Source: Bacteroidota bacterium
GTDB taxonomy: Bacteria; Bacteroidota; Bacteroidia; Bacteroidales; F082
Direction: 5' to 3'
NCBI GenBank assembly: GCA_018830105.1
Contig: JAHJTC010000004.1
Span: 620,001-684,000 of the forward strand
DNA length: 64,000 nucleotides
The translations under genes were made by a program, and so were the position numbers. The notes under the pieces are model-generated. The model had not been told where the DNA came from, ran no database searches, and saw nothing but the letters and a program-made list of their open reading frames with translations. Shown here in pieces: positions 8,759-16,476 of the stretch. The stretch's first letter is position 1. Each line of letters begins with the position of its first letter.

Positions 8759-9325
8759 TTAATTAGCCGTAAGAGTCAATACGATTGTTAGTGTATAAGT
8801 GTCGGGGGCAATATGTTGTTCAAAGATACTTTGGTTGTTCATATTACCCCTGCGCGTTCCCATTTCCCAATTTAGGATAAATGCGTTTTCGATGCCCCAA
8901 CCCTTATTGCTTTCCGTGCCTTTGCTGAGTAGTGTAACCTCATTACTTTGCAAGGCAATTGGCACAGATTGAGCATGGTTAATGATCTGCGATCCGTCGT
9001 CCACATTTGTTCCGGTCGAAATCACAATCACACCTACGTTATTCAGCTCCATTTGATTTGCAGGATTGTTTTCGCCATAAAAAATGGATTGATCTGCGGC
9101 GAACTGCAGCTTCCAATCAATAACAGATCCTATCCTGATATAAGTTGATTGGCCTTCGTTCATGATACCATCGGTGTAATCATCTATTGCATCAAAATTG
9201 AAGACAATGCCATATCCTGATAAAATACTGACCGACATAGATGGGTTTGGTGGCGGAAAATCCTGGCTAAAAGCCGTGCTCCGAAGAAAAAACGTTACAA
9301 GAAATAAAACAAGATAAAATTTCAT
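8759..9325 (-). CDS. Pilin-like secreted subunit (paralogue 3)
   Basis: A 188-residue protein with a signal peptide ending at AFSQD. It shares the layout of the product at 5389-5997: IGSVIDWKLQFAAD (compare STADWDLKI), MELNNVGVIVISTGTNVDDG (compare IPIDNLGVWCEATGT), VTLLSKGTESNKGWGIENAF, LNWEMGTRRGNMNNQSIFEQ, and an alternating C-terminal strand, TYTLTIVLTLTAN. The Cys pair of paralogue 2 is missing. It lies 3 bp from the MORN-repeat gene upstream and 17 bp from the kinase gene downstream, so it sits in a tight operon. It is probably a second subunit of the same fibre. That role is inferred from homology within the locus. Confidence 0.58.
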   Translation of the reverse strand: MKFYLVLFLVTFFLRSTAFSQDFPPPNPSMSVSILSGYGIVFNFDAIDDYTDGIMNEGQSTYIRIGSVIDWKLQFAADQSIFYGENNPANQMELNNVGVIVISTGTNVDDGSQIINHAQSVPIALQSNEVTLLSKGTESNKGWGIENAFILNWEMGTRRGNMNNQSIFEQHIAPDTYTLTIVLTLTAN

Positions 9326-9328
9326 AAC

Positions 9329-10528
9329 TTATTTGTTTTCAATGTTTTTTCCTTTGATTTGTCTAATGAGTTGATTGTCCATATACTCAGACTGCTCAAT
9401 TATACCGCCTTGCTCATCAAAAGCCGTAAGTATTCCTTCAAGTTTGCCGTTGCGATAATACAAATCAAACTGCACCTGACCTGACGGATAATATTGTATC
9501 CAATGTCCATCCAAAAGATCTTCTTTTAAAATGCCCTGAGACTTAAGCTGTCCATCTTCATAGAAAAATTTCCAGACACCCTCTGATTTTCCATCTTTGT
9601 ATTTTCCCGTTTGTTTCAGTGTACCGTTTTCGTAGTACACCTCCCATTTGCCCTGTGTTTTACTATCCACATAATTACCGGTCATATAAATATTTCCATT
9701 TTCATGGTAATAGTTCCATGTGCCATACAAACTGCCATTTCGATATTCCCCTTCTTCAGCTTTTAGGCCGTTTTTGTGGTATTTAAGAAATGTCCCGTCT
9801 ATTTGCCCATTGACGTAATTACACGTAATCTGTTTACTGCCATCCGGATAAAAGACAAGGTAGGGTCCATGGATTTTAAATCCGTTATACGCGTATTGAC
9901 TGCTTATTTGCCCGTTTTCATAGTAGGATTTGTAAGGTCCATAAAAATATGTTTCTCTCATTAATCCACGCTCACGAATTTTCCCTGAAGCATAATAACG
10001 CTCATACAATCCATCCTGGATGCTGTCGGTATAGTTGAAAACATAACTTAAGTTTCCGTTAGGATAATAACCTTTTGTTAAACCATTTAGCTGATTGGCT
10101 GCATAAACTCTTTTTTCCTGTAGCACGCCATTCCTGTAATACAATCTCACTGTATCAACCAGGCTATCATTCAGGTATCTTCCTGAAAGCTTTATGGTGT
10201 CGTTTTCGTAAAATGTTTTAAAAAAGCCATTTTTAAGTCCGTTTTCATAGGTAGTCAGCCATTTTTTTCGTCCGTAGTAGGTGTACCCTCGCCAAATACC
10301 ATCACGTTTTCCCATGCGATAAAGGCCTTCTTGCCTGATATTCCCATTGAGGTAATAATAAACCGCCTTCCCGTCTGCAACAGTATCGTTTCCGGCTATA
10401 ACTTGCTTTGCAACAACTGCTGATATACTGTTGGTATCAGGATGGTAAAGACTGTCAACAAAGCTAATTTGTTGCGAAAAAAGGCCATTACCTATAGTGA
10501 AAAAGCAGATAAGCAAGAATAATTTCAT
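9329..10528 (-). CDS. Secreted MORN-repeat (YwqK-like) protein
   Basis: A 399-residue exported protein (signal peptide ending GLFSQQ). From about residue 50 to the end it is built of some 14 repeats of about 23 residues with the pattern YYxNGxLxxxGxYxxGxxxGxW (for example YYENGTLKQTGKYKDGKSEG). This is the MORN_2 repeat of proteins often annotated as 'YwqK family antitoxin', a label that says little about function. The repeats form an elongated beta-hairpin sheet that usually acts as scaffold or surface-contact module. Its position between the chaperone and a pilin-like gene suggests a structural or assembly role in the envelope. No enzyme motif is present. Confidence 0.85.
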   Translation of the reverse strand: MKLFLLICFFTIGNGLFSQQISFVDSLYHPDTNSISAVVAKQVIAGNDTVADGKAVYYYLNGNIRQEGLYRMGKRDGIWRGYTYYGRKKWLTTYENGLKNGFFKTFYENDTIKLSGRYLNDSLVDTVRLYYRNGVLQEKRVYAANQLNGLTKGYYPNGNLSYVFNYTDSIQDGLYERYYASGKIRERGLMRETYFYGPYKSYYENGQISSQYAYNGFKIHGPYLVFYPDGSKQITCNYVNGQIDGTFLKYHKNGLKAEEGEYRNGSLYGTWNYYHENGNIYMTGNYVDSKTQGKWEVYYENGTLKQTGKYKDGKSEGVWKFFYEDGQLKSQGILKEDLLDGHWIQYYPSGQVQFDLYYRNGKLEGILTAFDEQGGIIEQSEYMDNQLIRQIKGKNIENK

Positions 10529-10675
10529 GCGTCAGTTTTTGAGATTAAAGTAAACCTAATCAATTACAAAACAACTGATTGAAGGTATATAAATGTCAAC
10601 AGACTTCAAATCCGCTAAAATAGCAACGCAGCTATCGGACATTATGAATCAGCCACTGGACTTTATGGACGGACA

Positions 10676-11482
10676 CTATTCTATATCGATCTCAATTTGC
10701 ACACCATCCAGTTCTTCATTGTACCCATAATCCAAAACTGCAGATACCGCATATTTACCTTTTTCAAGTTCTTTTTCGAGCTTATAGCTGATTGTCTTAC
10801 TTGATTCAGGCAAAAGCATAAAATTAAAGGGTTCTGAAATGAACTCTTCAGCAGTTTGCAAATTGGAAAAGGTAAAATACACTTTGCAATTGAGAAGTTT
10901 GTCTCCGGTATTGATCACTCGAGTCCTGTAATTGCGTAATCCTACTCCATCTATTTTTTCTTCAAGTCCTTCAATTACGCCCTTAAACAATTTATTCGAA
11001 GAAGGAGATTGATAGATGGGTATCGCAATACGGGCTGCAACCTGCAATCCCATTTGCACCTCTTTGTCAATAGCCTGAGCACCCGTTGTTTCTTCAGCTG
11101 ATTGCACAAACAGCACCGCCCATCTTGTCGATGATTCATCATTAGGCACTAGCATGGTTACATTAATATTTGCTGATTCGTTTGGCTGCAAGGTTACCAA
11201 TGCAGGCGAAACGGTGATCCAATCAGCACAGGATCTTGCTGTTGTTCCCTGTGCAAAGTATTTTGTTTCTCCGGATTCATCTACCAGCCAATCAGCGAGG
11301 TTAAAAACAAAGTTTTGGGGTTTGTTCCCTTTATTGCGGACATATACTTGCTGTGTTTGCGAGGAGCCTGGATTTACATTAAACATCATGGTGCCGGGTG
11401 TTACCTCCAATTCCTGAGCACGCATCGTAAATGGTGTTAAAAAAATGAATACGAGCATCGTTGTGAGAGCTAATGTTTTCAT
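10676..11482 (-). CDS. PapD-like periplasmic pilus chaperone
   Basis: About 268 residues from the start at 11482 (MKTLALTT), which gives a good signal peptide ending at MRAQE. A start 7 codons upstream (11503) is also possible. The mature part begins LEVTPGTMMFNVNPGSSQTQ, then VYVRNKGNKPQNFVFNLADW, VSPALVTLQPNESANINVTM and STRWAVLFVQS. This is the first Ig-like domain of PapD/FimC-type chaperones, where strand G1 and the basic cleft cap pilin subunits. The second domain (about 150-268) is also beta-rich (VINTGDKLLNCKVYFTFSN). The gene is the clearest hint that the surrounding beta-rich small proteins are assembled subunits. Such proteins also occur without ushers, so neighbours matter to the call. 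Confidence 0.75.
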   Translation of the reverse strand: MKTLALTTMLVFIFLTPFTMRAQELEVTPGTMMFNVNPGSSQTQQVYVRNKGNKPQNFVFNLADWLVDESGETKYFAQGTTARSCADWITVSPALVTLQPNESANINVTMLVPNDESSTRWAVLFVQSAEETTGAQAIDKEVQMGLQVAARIAIPIYQSPSSNKLFKGVIEGLEEKIDGVGLRNYRTRVINTGDKLLNCKVYFTFSNLQTAEEFISEPFNFMLLPESSKTISYKLEKELEKGKYAVSAVLDYGYNEELDGVQIEIDIE

Positions 11483-11590
11483 ACTGGGTGTTTTAAAATT
11501 CATGTTTATTAATTATTGTGTAAAGTTAAGTTTTCTTTTAAGTTATTTGCCTTATCGTTAATTTGATCTGCATGATTATCTGCTTTAGGC

Positions 11591-13096
11591 TTAGTTGTTG
11601 TTAAATAATTTGTGGGTAAAGATATTACCAGAATCATTGATTACCAAAACAAAAATCCCTTTCATAGTTCCGGGCCGCCATGTAAGCACTGAAACGATTT
11701 CAAAAGTGTTTTTCGCGACAATTTTCCCGGTGATGTCGTATAGCATCAGGCTAATATATTTTGATTCATCAGTGGTGTTGTTCACTTGAATCTCGCCATT
11801 TTGGTTAAAAAAAACGATGAATGGCGTTTTTTGGGTTTGTAATTCCGCTTCGGATGGGTTGATCACAACAGCTAAGTTTTGTGTTGCAAATGCTCCGGTT
11901 TGACTGAGCTGTATCTGCATGCCTTCAGTAAGTTGAATAAGTGTTTGTGTTTGTGTATTTTTTAAGTAGACTTCAGTTCCAATCTCAAAATTTGCCAGCG
12001 TCATAATATCGAGCAAAAGGGGTTCGTCTATTTTTCCTTTAATAAGGATTGGAATTTCAAGAGACGACCGCTCCTTGCCCATTGAATTGATCGCAAGCTT
12101 ATTGTTGGGAGCAGTAGTGTAAAGCTGTGGTATTTTTGGATTCGGACTGAAAAGTTTGATCGCATCCTTATTTTGGTCAAAATTATCAGTAGCCCCATCC
12201 AAAAATCTGATAATCGTTTCGTCTGAACCGGTATTTCCGGTAACCGACAGCTGTATGATCGGATAAACACTTCTTGTTTTCTTATAATAATCGGGTGTTC
12301 CCGTGGCTATGCCAACCCTGGCAGCATTGGATACCTGCACGCTTCCATTTTGCAGTGCCTGCACCCAAAAACCCTGACAGGATGGAATATATTGTGTTGC
12401 CCCGTTAATTCCGATTGGATCTGAACCACCAATAAATGCTGTATAAATATCATTAGCGGGATCCCACACATATACCACATCATTGATAGCAGCTTTGTTC
12501 CACCCGGCTGCGTTCAGCCAGTCGATGGGTGAAGCAAAGGGATTGCCCAGCAAATTCCATCCTTTGCGCTCTGGTATTTCACCTTCGGGGTGTGTGGTGT
12601 TGTAAACAGCAATAGCATAGCTTCCGGTATGCAATTGCAGTGGATCAGCACTTGCAAATTGAACATTCACAGCACCTCCTTCGAGCAGCAGGTCGTATCC
12701 GCGCATGCTTTCCATGCTTCCATTGTGCCACACCCAACCAAAATTCCAATCGTTCTGAACCAATGTTTCATCGTAATAGAAAATCAGGCTATTTGATCCA
12801 AAAAGTGTGGTGTTAGCCGTAGCAATTGGCGAGCTGATATTGTGCCACCCATTCGCAGCAATATACCGTTCTATATTCACAGCACCACTTATTTGCACGC
12901 CAGTTGTTGTTTGATCTGCCAAATGGCCTGAAGCCGTTGCGTTTGACCTGATCGTTAAACCACCTCCAGCACTAAAAAGTGTTCCATCTTTAACTGTAAT
13001 TGATGCCCCCGGATCGAGGCAGAGTTGCGCACGAATCACTGACTGAGGACTCACAGCTGCAAACAGAACAACGAAAAGTATTAAAAGTGTTTTCAT
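11591..13096 (-). CDS. Secreted protein with a T9SS-type C-terminal sorting domain
   Basis: A 501-residue exported protein with a signal peptide ending at VIRAQ. The central part (about 70-250) contains GWHNISSPI, KGWNLLGNPFASPIDW, VVYVWDPANDIYTAF and CQGFWVQA. This block is also present near the end of the giant protein at 35853-41225 (GWHLVSPS, GWNLLGNPFTSALDW, TVYVWDNDY, SQGFFVKA), so the two share a domain next to their C-termini. The last 80 residues (GEIQVNNTTDESKYISLMLY, then DITGKIV and GIFVLVI) fit a type A T9SS sorting domain, implying export over the outer membrane by T9SS. Its start codon overlaps the stop of the adhesin-like gene upstream by one base (TAATG). Confidence 0.78.
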   Translation of the reverse strand: MKTLLILFVVLFAAVSPQSVIRAQLCLDPGASITVKDGTLFSAGGGLTIRSNATASGHLADQTTTGVQISGAVNIERYIAANGWHNISSPIATANTTLFGSNSLIFYYDETLVQNDWNFGWVWHNGSMESMRGYDLLLEGGAVNVQFASADPLQLHTGSYAIAVYNTTHPEGEIPERKGWNLLGNPFASPIDWLNAAGWNKAAINDVVYVWDPANDIYTAFIGGSDPIGINGATQYIPSCQGFWVQALQNGSVQVSNAARVGIATGTPDYYKKTRSVYPIIQLSVTGNTGSDETIIRFLDGATDNFDQNKDAIKLFSPNPKIPQLYTTAPNNKLAINSMGKERSSLEIPILIKGKIDEPLLLDIMTLANFEIGTEVYLKNTQTQTLIQLTEGMQIQLSQTGAFATQNLAVVINPSEAELQTQKTPFIVFFNQNGEIQVNNTTDESKYISLMLYDITGKIVAKNTFEIVSVLTWRPGTMKGIFVLVINDSGNIFTHKLFNNN

Positions 13097-14229
13097 TACC
13101 AGGTTCTCATAATTCTTACAAATAGCAAATTTTCGTTTGGAACAAGATTAACAGCTCCTGTATTCGTTTGCCGGTTCACTAATATCTCAACATAATCGTT
13201 AACGTTTAAGTCCAGCAAAAAAGAACTGCTCACCAAGGTAGCTTTATCGTCGCTTGAGCTGTATGTAAAAGCATAACAAGCACTTCTGTCGATGTAGGTT
13301 GTGCCATTTACACGAATACGTGACCTAAGTGTTTTTCGCTGATTTGTGGTATTTACCAGACTGAACATATAATTTATTTCATAAGTACCGTTTGCCAGTA
13401 CCTGAATACGTGTCGGGTTTGTGCTATTTGAATGGATAAAGCTGGCGCCATCCTTAAACATTTCTATGTTCCAGGGTATGGCAACTGCCGGGTCGGTATT
13501 CATATCAAAGCTGGAAGTTGATCCCACCTGTATCACTTGCTCTTCAGAAAGCGCTGTTCCAACAGAAATTGCAGCCACATCATTACCTGCATTGGTAACA
13601 TTAACCGAACCTTCAAAGTTCAAAGTGCTTACATTAGGTGCAACAACAATGTTATCTTCTTCAATATCCAGGGGTGTCGCATCCTGCCAGGTGGCATTTC
13701 CATTGGCATCAGAAGTAAGCACGTGATCTGCAATTGCATTTGTAGGCATGATAAATTGCTGGACTTCAATATTATTGACACCACTCACATTCCCTGCATC
13801 ATCCAGAAGAATGGTGGAGTTTTGCAAAAGCTTTCCGGTTGTACCATCAAATCTCACAATGGCTTCATCTGTTGAGCTTGCCGGCCCAACAACATCAGAT
13901 TGTCCTGCCGGTTTTAGCATTTTCCAAGTTGTGCCTGTCCAGTAATAAAAACCCTCTTCCTGCAAGCTGCCATTATTAAAAACAAGCAAACCCACCGCAG
14001 GGGAAGTCACAGGTGAAGGATTTGTTAATGAGGCAGTTAAACTCACTCGTGGCACAAGTAGCCCTTTATCGGGCGAAACAATCTCGAGCATGGCAGATTG
14101 ATCAGGCGTGTCGGTTTGTATGCCAACCTGTGCCATCAACAAAACACCCGGATACTGAAAAAGCATAAGCAGGATTGCTGCTTTGATTAGAGTGATTAGA
14201 CGTGTATATAAATATTTTCGTAGTTTCAT
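13096..14229 (-). CDS. Adhesin-like protein with tail-fibre-like motif and C1q-like C-terminal head (copy 2)
   Basis: A 377-residue exported protein with an N-terminal signal segment ending near LLMAQV. It has three visible parts. An N-terminal block (about 40-105) has MLEIVSPDKGLLVPRVSLT and GLLVFNNGSLQEEGFYYWTG, a pattern common in Bacteroidota surface proteins. A middle block has AIVRFDGTTGKLLQNSTILL followed by DDAGNVSGVNNI, strongly reminiscent of phage tail-fibre linker repeats. A C-terminal domain of about 140 residues (NPTRIQVLANGTYEINYMFS to LLFVRIMRTW) has the strand pattern of a C1q/TNF-like jelly roll. There is no T9SS sorting domain. It is a close paralogue of the upstream product (14238-15335) and is probably a fibre tip or surface adhesin, by inference. 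Confidence 0.6.
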   Translation of the reverse strand: MKLRKYLYTRLITLIKAAILLMLFQYPGVLLMAQVGIQTDTPDQSAMLEIVSPDKGLLVPRVSLTASLTNPSPVTSPAVGLLVFNNGSLQEEGFYYWTGTTWKMLKPAGQSDVVGPASSTDEAIVRFDGTTGKLLQNSTILLDDAGNVSGVNNIEVQQFIMPTNAIADHVLTSDANGNATWQDATPLDIEEDNIVVAPNVSTLNFEGSVNVTNAGNDVAAISVGTALSEEQVIQVGSTSSFDMNTDPAVAIPWNIEMFKDGASFIHSNSTNPTRIQVLANGTYEINYMFSLVNTTNQRKTLRSRIRVNGTTYIDRSACYAFTYSSSDDKATLVSSSFLLDLNVNDYVEILVNRQTNTGAVNLVPNENLLFVRIMRTW

Positions 14230-14237
14230 TTTTTCAA

Positions 14238-15335
14238 TTATAGGTTTCTCATCAATCGGATAAAGAAAACATTTTCATTGGGAACGAGCAGCAGAAATCC
14301 CTCATTGGTCTGCCGGTTACTCATCAGTTCGATATAATCGTTGGCATTCAACTGTATCAAAAAAGAAGAACTGGTATGCGATATATTGTTGTCGGCAATT
14401 TGATAGGTAAAAGAATATGATGTACAATAAGGAATAATGGTCGTCCCGTTTTTCCTGATTTGTGCTCTTATGGTCTGTCTTTTGATTGTTTGGTTTAAAG
14501 CACTAAACAAAAAATTTATCTCATAAATGCCATCTGACTTCACATATATCCGGCTGGGATTTTCTGTGTTGGAGTGTGCAAAACTCGCTTCGTCTTTGTA
14601 ATGTTCTGTTTTCCATTCAAGAGGTGTAGGGCTGTCTGTATTCAAATTATAAGCGTCGGGCGACGACAACTGCATGATATTTCCGGTCACATTATTATTG
14701 AAAATTTTCACAGTAGCTTTATTTTCTGTGTTGTTCTCAACATGAATTCCCCCGGTAAAATTGAGCGATTTCGCATTGGCTAGCACAAGCTGACCATTTA
14801 AATGCACATCAACTGGTGGTTTCGATTGCCAGCTTCCTAATCCTGTATTATCCGTTACAAGCTGATGGCCGGAACTCGGACTTGATGAAATCTGTATAGT
14901 ATTAGTTGCCAATTGATTAATACCCGTTAACGACCCATCATCAGTTAACGAAACACTTGAATTCTGGATTTCATTTCCGGTCGTACCCTGGAAACGGGCA
15001 ACAGCATTATCATTTGCTGGACCGGTGCTTGTAAGGTATGTTGTGGTTGAATCGCTCAATTTAATCCATTGGCTACCTGACCAATAATAGAAGCCAATTT
15101 CCTGTTGGGTTGAAACATTAAATACAATGAGACCTACTGCAGGTGAAACTACCGGTGTAGGATTTGTGAGGTCGCCGGTCAACGAGATTCTTGGCAACAA
15201 AAAACCCTTTGATAAACTGTAAATATCAAGTGCTGCCGATGCTGCAGGAAAGTTTGTTCCAATACCAATTTGAGCAAAACCGGTAATGAATATTCCCAAA
15301 CAAAAAACAAGTAATACGTTCTTTAAATGCTTCAT
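14238..15335 (-). CDS. Adhesin-like protein with tail-fibre-like motif and C1q-like C-terminal head (copy 1)
   Basis: A 365-residue exported protein (signal peptide ending ITGFAQ) with the same three-part plan as the next gene. It has ALDIYSLSKGFLLPRISLTG and GFYYWSGSQW in the N-terminal block, AVARFQGTTGNEIQNSSVSL with TDDGSLTGINQL in the fibre-like middle, and NPSRIYVKSDGIYEINFLFS to VFFIRLMRNL in the C1q-like head. The conserved head residues (YEIN, RQTIRAQIRKNGT, SSSFLIQLNANDYIEL, NRQTN) suggest both copies keep the same fold, while the middle parts have diverged. That is what two ligand-binding variants would look like. Only 8 bp separate it from the second copy, so they are co-transcribed. 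Binding partner unknown. Confidence 0.6.
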   Translation of the reverse strand: MKHLKNVLLVFCLGIFITGFAQIGIGTNFPAASAALDIYSLSKGFLLPRISLTGDLTNPTPVVSPAVGLIVFNVSTQQEIGFYYWSGSQWIKLSDSTTTYLTSTGPANDNAVARFQGTTGNEIQNSSVSLTDDGSLTGINQLATNTIQISSSPSSGHQLVTDNTGLGSWQSKPPVDVHLNGQLVLANAKSLNFTGGIHVENNTENKATVKIFNNNVTGNIMQLSSPDAYNLNTDSPTPLEWKTEHYKDEASFAHSNTENPSRIYVKSDGIYEINFLFSALNQTIKRQTIRAQIRKNGTTIIPYCTSYSFTYQIADNNISHTSSSFLIQLNANDYIELMSNRQTNEGFLLLVPNENVFFIRLMRNL

Positions 15336-15452
15336 TATCTGTGCATTGATTCAAATGAATCCAAAACATATTACCCTAATTACTCCCTTTTTCGCGGTAA
15401 AGATACGTGTTTTTAAACTCAAAAGGCAAGATGCACTGCAGCGATCGTGAAA

Positions 15453-16283
15453 TTATTCCTCATAATAAGTGATGCTCCTTGTGCGTATTTCCGTTTTATC
15501 CTGCTTATTCTGGTTATAGATATTTTTTGGATAAATGTGTGTTGCAACTTTTTTTACCCAATTTTTTTGCTCGTCCAATTCATACGAAGTGTTTATCTTT
15601 TCGATCAAGGTATTGTCTCTAAAAACTTTTTGTTGTTTCACCAGCATTTTATCATTGTACAGAAATTTCGACCAATGGATCAGGTGGTTCTTTGCATTTT
15701 TGTATTTCATTCCGGTCAAATTGCTCCGAAAATCATACTCATACTCATGGGCATATAAAAGATCGTCTTCTAACGAATAATACTTTTGAGAAAGCATTCT
15801 GCCCGTAAAGTCATGTTTTATTCTGATTTGATGGTACTGAGCCTGATAAAACTGATAATACTCCAATTCGATAGGCTGGCGGTTGGCATCCACTTTTTTT
15901 TGTTCCGATCTGTCGTAAAATGCTCTTTCGACGAAACCGTTTTCATCCGTTTCAAAGCGAATGCGTATATATACGGATCCGTTCGGATTGTATTCAACAG
16001 CGTAATCAGCTACGCTATCTTGTTGATAATAATACTTCAGGACAGAAAAAAGTGCCTCATTTTTAAACTGTTGTACAGTTTGAATGTAACCTGCTTCGTT
16101 AAAAGTTGCTGTAATCAATGAAAACTCAGCGGAGGAAGAATCGTTAGCACTAACTATTTCTGAGATGGACTTGACTTTGCCTTCCAATCCATGCCGAAAC
16201 AAATGTTGTGGAGGCAATATTTGTGCGCTTGCAACCGAAAACTGAATCAAAAAGCAAATGAACAACAACTGTTTTATCATCAT
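15453..16283 (-). CDS. Secreted YD/RHS-like repeat protein
   Basis: A 276-residue exported protein with a signal peptide ending at ASAQI. It consists of beta-hairpin-like repeats of about 20-25 residues with N/G turns and aromatic strands (for example YYQQDSVADYAVEYNPNGSV and YSLEDDLLYAHEYEYDFRSN), loosely like YD/RHS-type or sugar-binding surface repeats. No toxin domain or RHS core cleavage motif is present, and the length is far below that of RHS toxins. It is the first gene of the one-directional run leading to the fibre cluster, separated by 117 bp from the first adhesin-like gene. Membership of the same system is therefore suggested by order and strand only. Confidence 0.5.
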   Translation of the reverse strand: MMIKQLLFICFLIQFSVASAQILPPQHLFRHGLEGKVKSISEIVSANDSSSAEFSLITATFNEAGYIQTVQQFKNEALFSVLKYYYQQDSVADYAVEYNPNGSVYIRIRFETDENGFVERAFYDRSEQKKVDANRQPIELEYYQFYQAQYHQIRIKHDFTGRMLSQKYYSLEDDLLYAHEYEYDFRSNLTGMKYKNAKNHLIHWSKFLYNDKMLVKQQKVFRDNTLIEKINTSYELDEQKNWVKKVATHIYPKNIYNQNKQDKTEIRTRSITYYEE

Positions 16284-16324
16284 AATTGATGCTTTGTTCG
16301 TTTAAAAAACGATTAATCAGGCTG

Positions 16325-16332
16325 CAAAGGTA
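16325..16332 (-). promoter_or_regulatory. Candidate -7 promoter box upstream of the fibre cluster
   Basis: On the minus strand this reads TACCTTTG, matching the Bacteroidota -7 consensus TAnnTTTG, and it lies about 42 bp upstream of the first gene of the run (start 16283). A TTTG is present at 16356-16359 but the spacer (23 bases) is longer than the usual 17-20, so the -33 assignment is weak. Confidence 0.4.
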
Positions 16333-16476
16333 TAACACTATCCCGTATGAAACACCAAATACCCGGCAAGTTGTGTGTTACAGACTGCCCCTGGGCTGAG
16401 ATACAGATTTTCACTTACTTCCCGCCAAGTTGAAGGAACATACTTTTTTAGCAGCTGTAGATTATCACTTTCTTCA

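Noticed and set aside
9329..10528. Antitoxin role for the MORN protein
   Set aside because: The label comes from automatic naming of YwqK-like repeats; the protein is exported and no toxin gene is adjacent.
13096..15335. T9SS sorting domains on the adhesin-like proteins
   Set aside because: Their C-termini are the strand ends of the C1q-like head (LLFVRIMRTW, VFFIRLMRNL) and lack the sorting-domain pattern.
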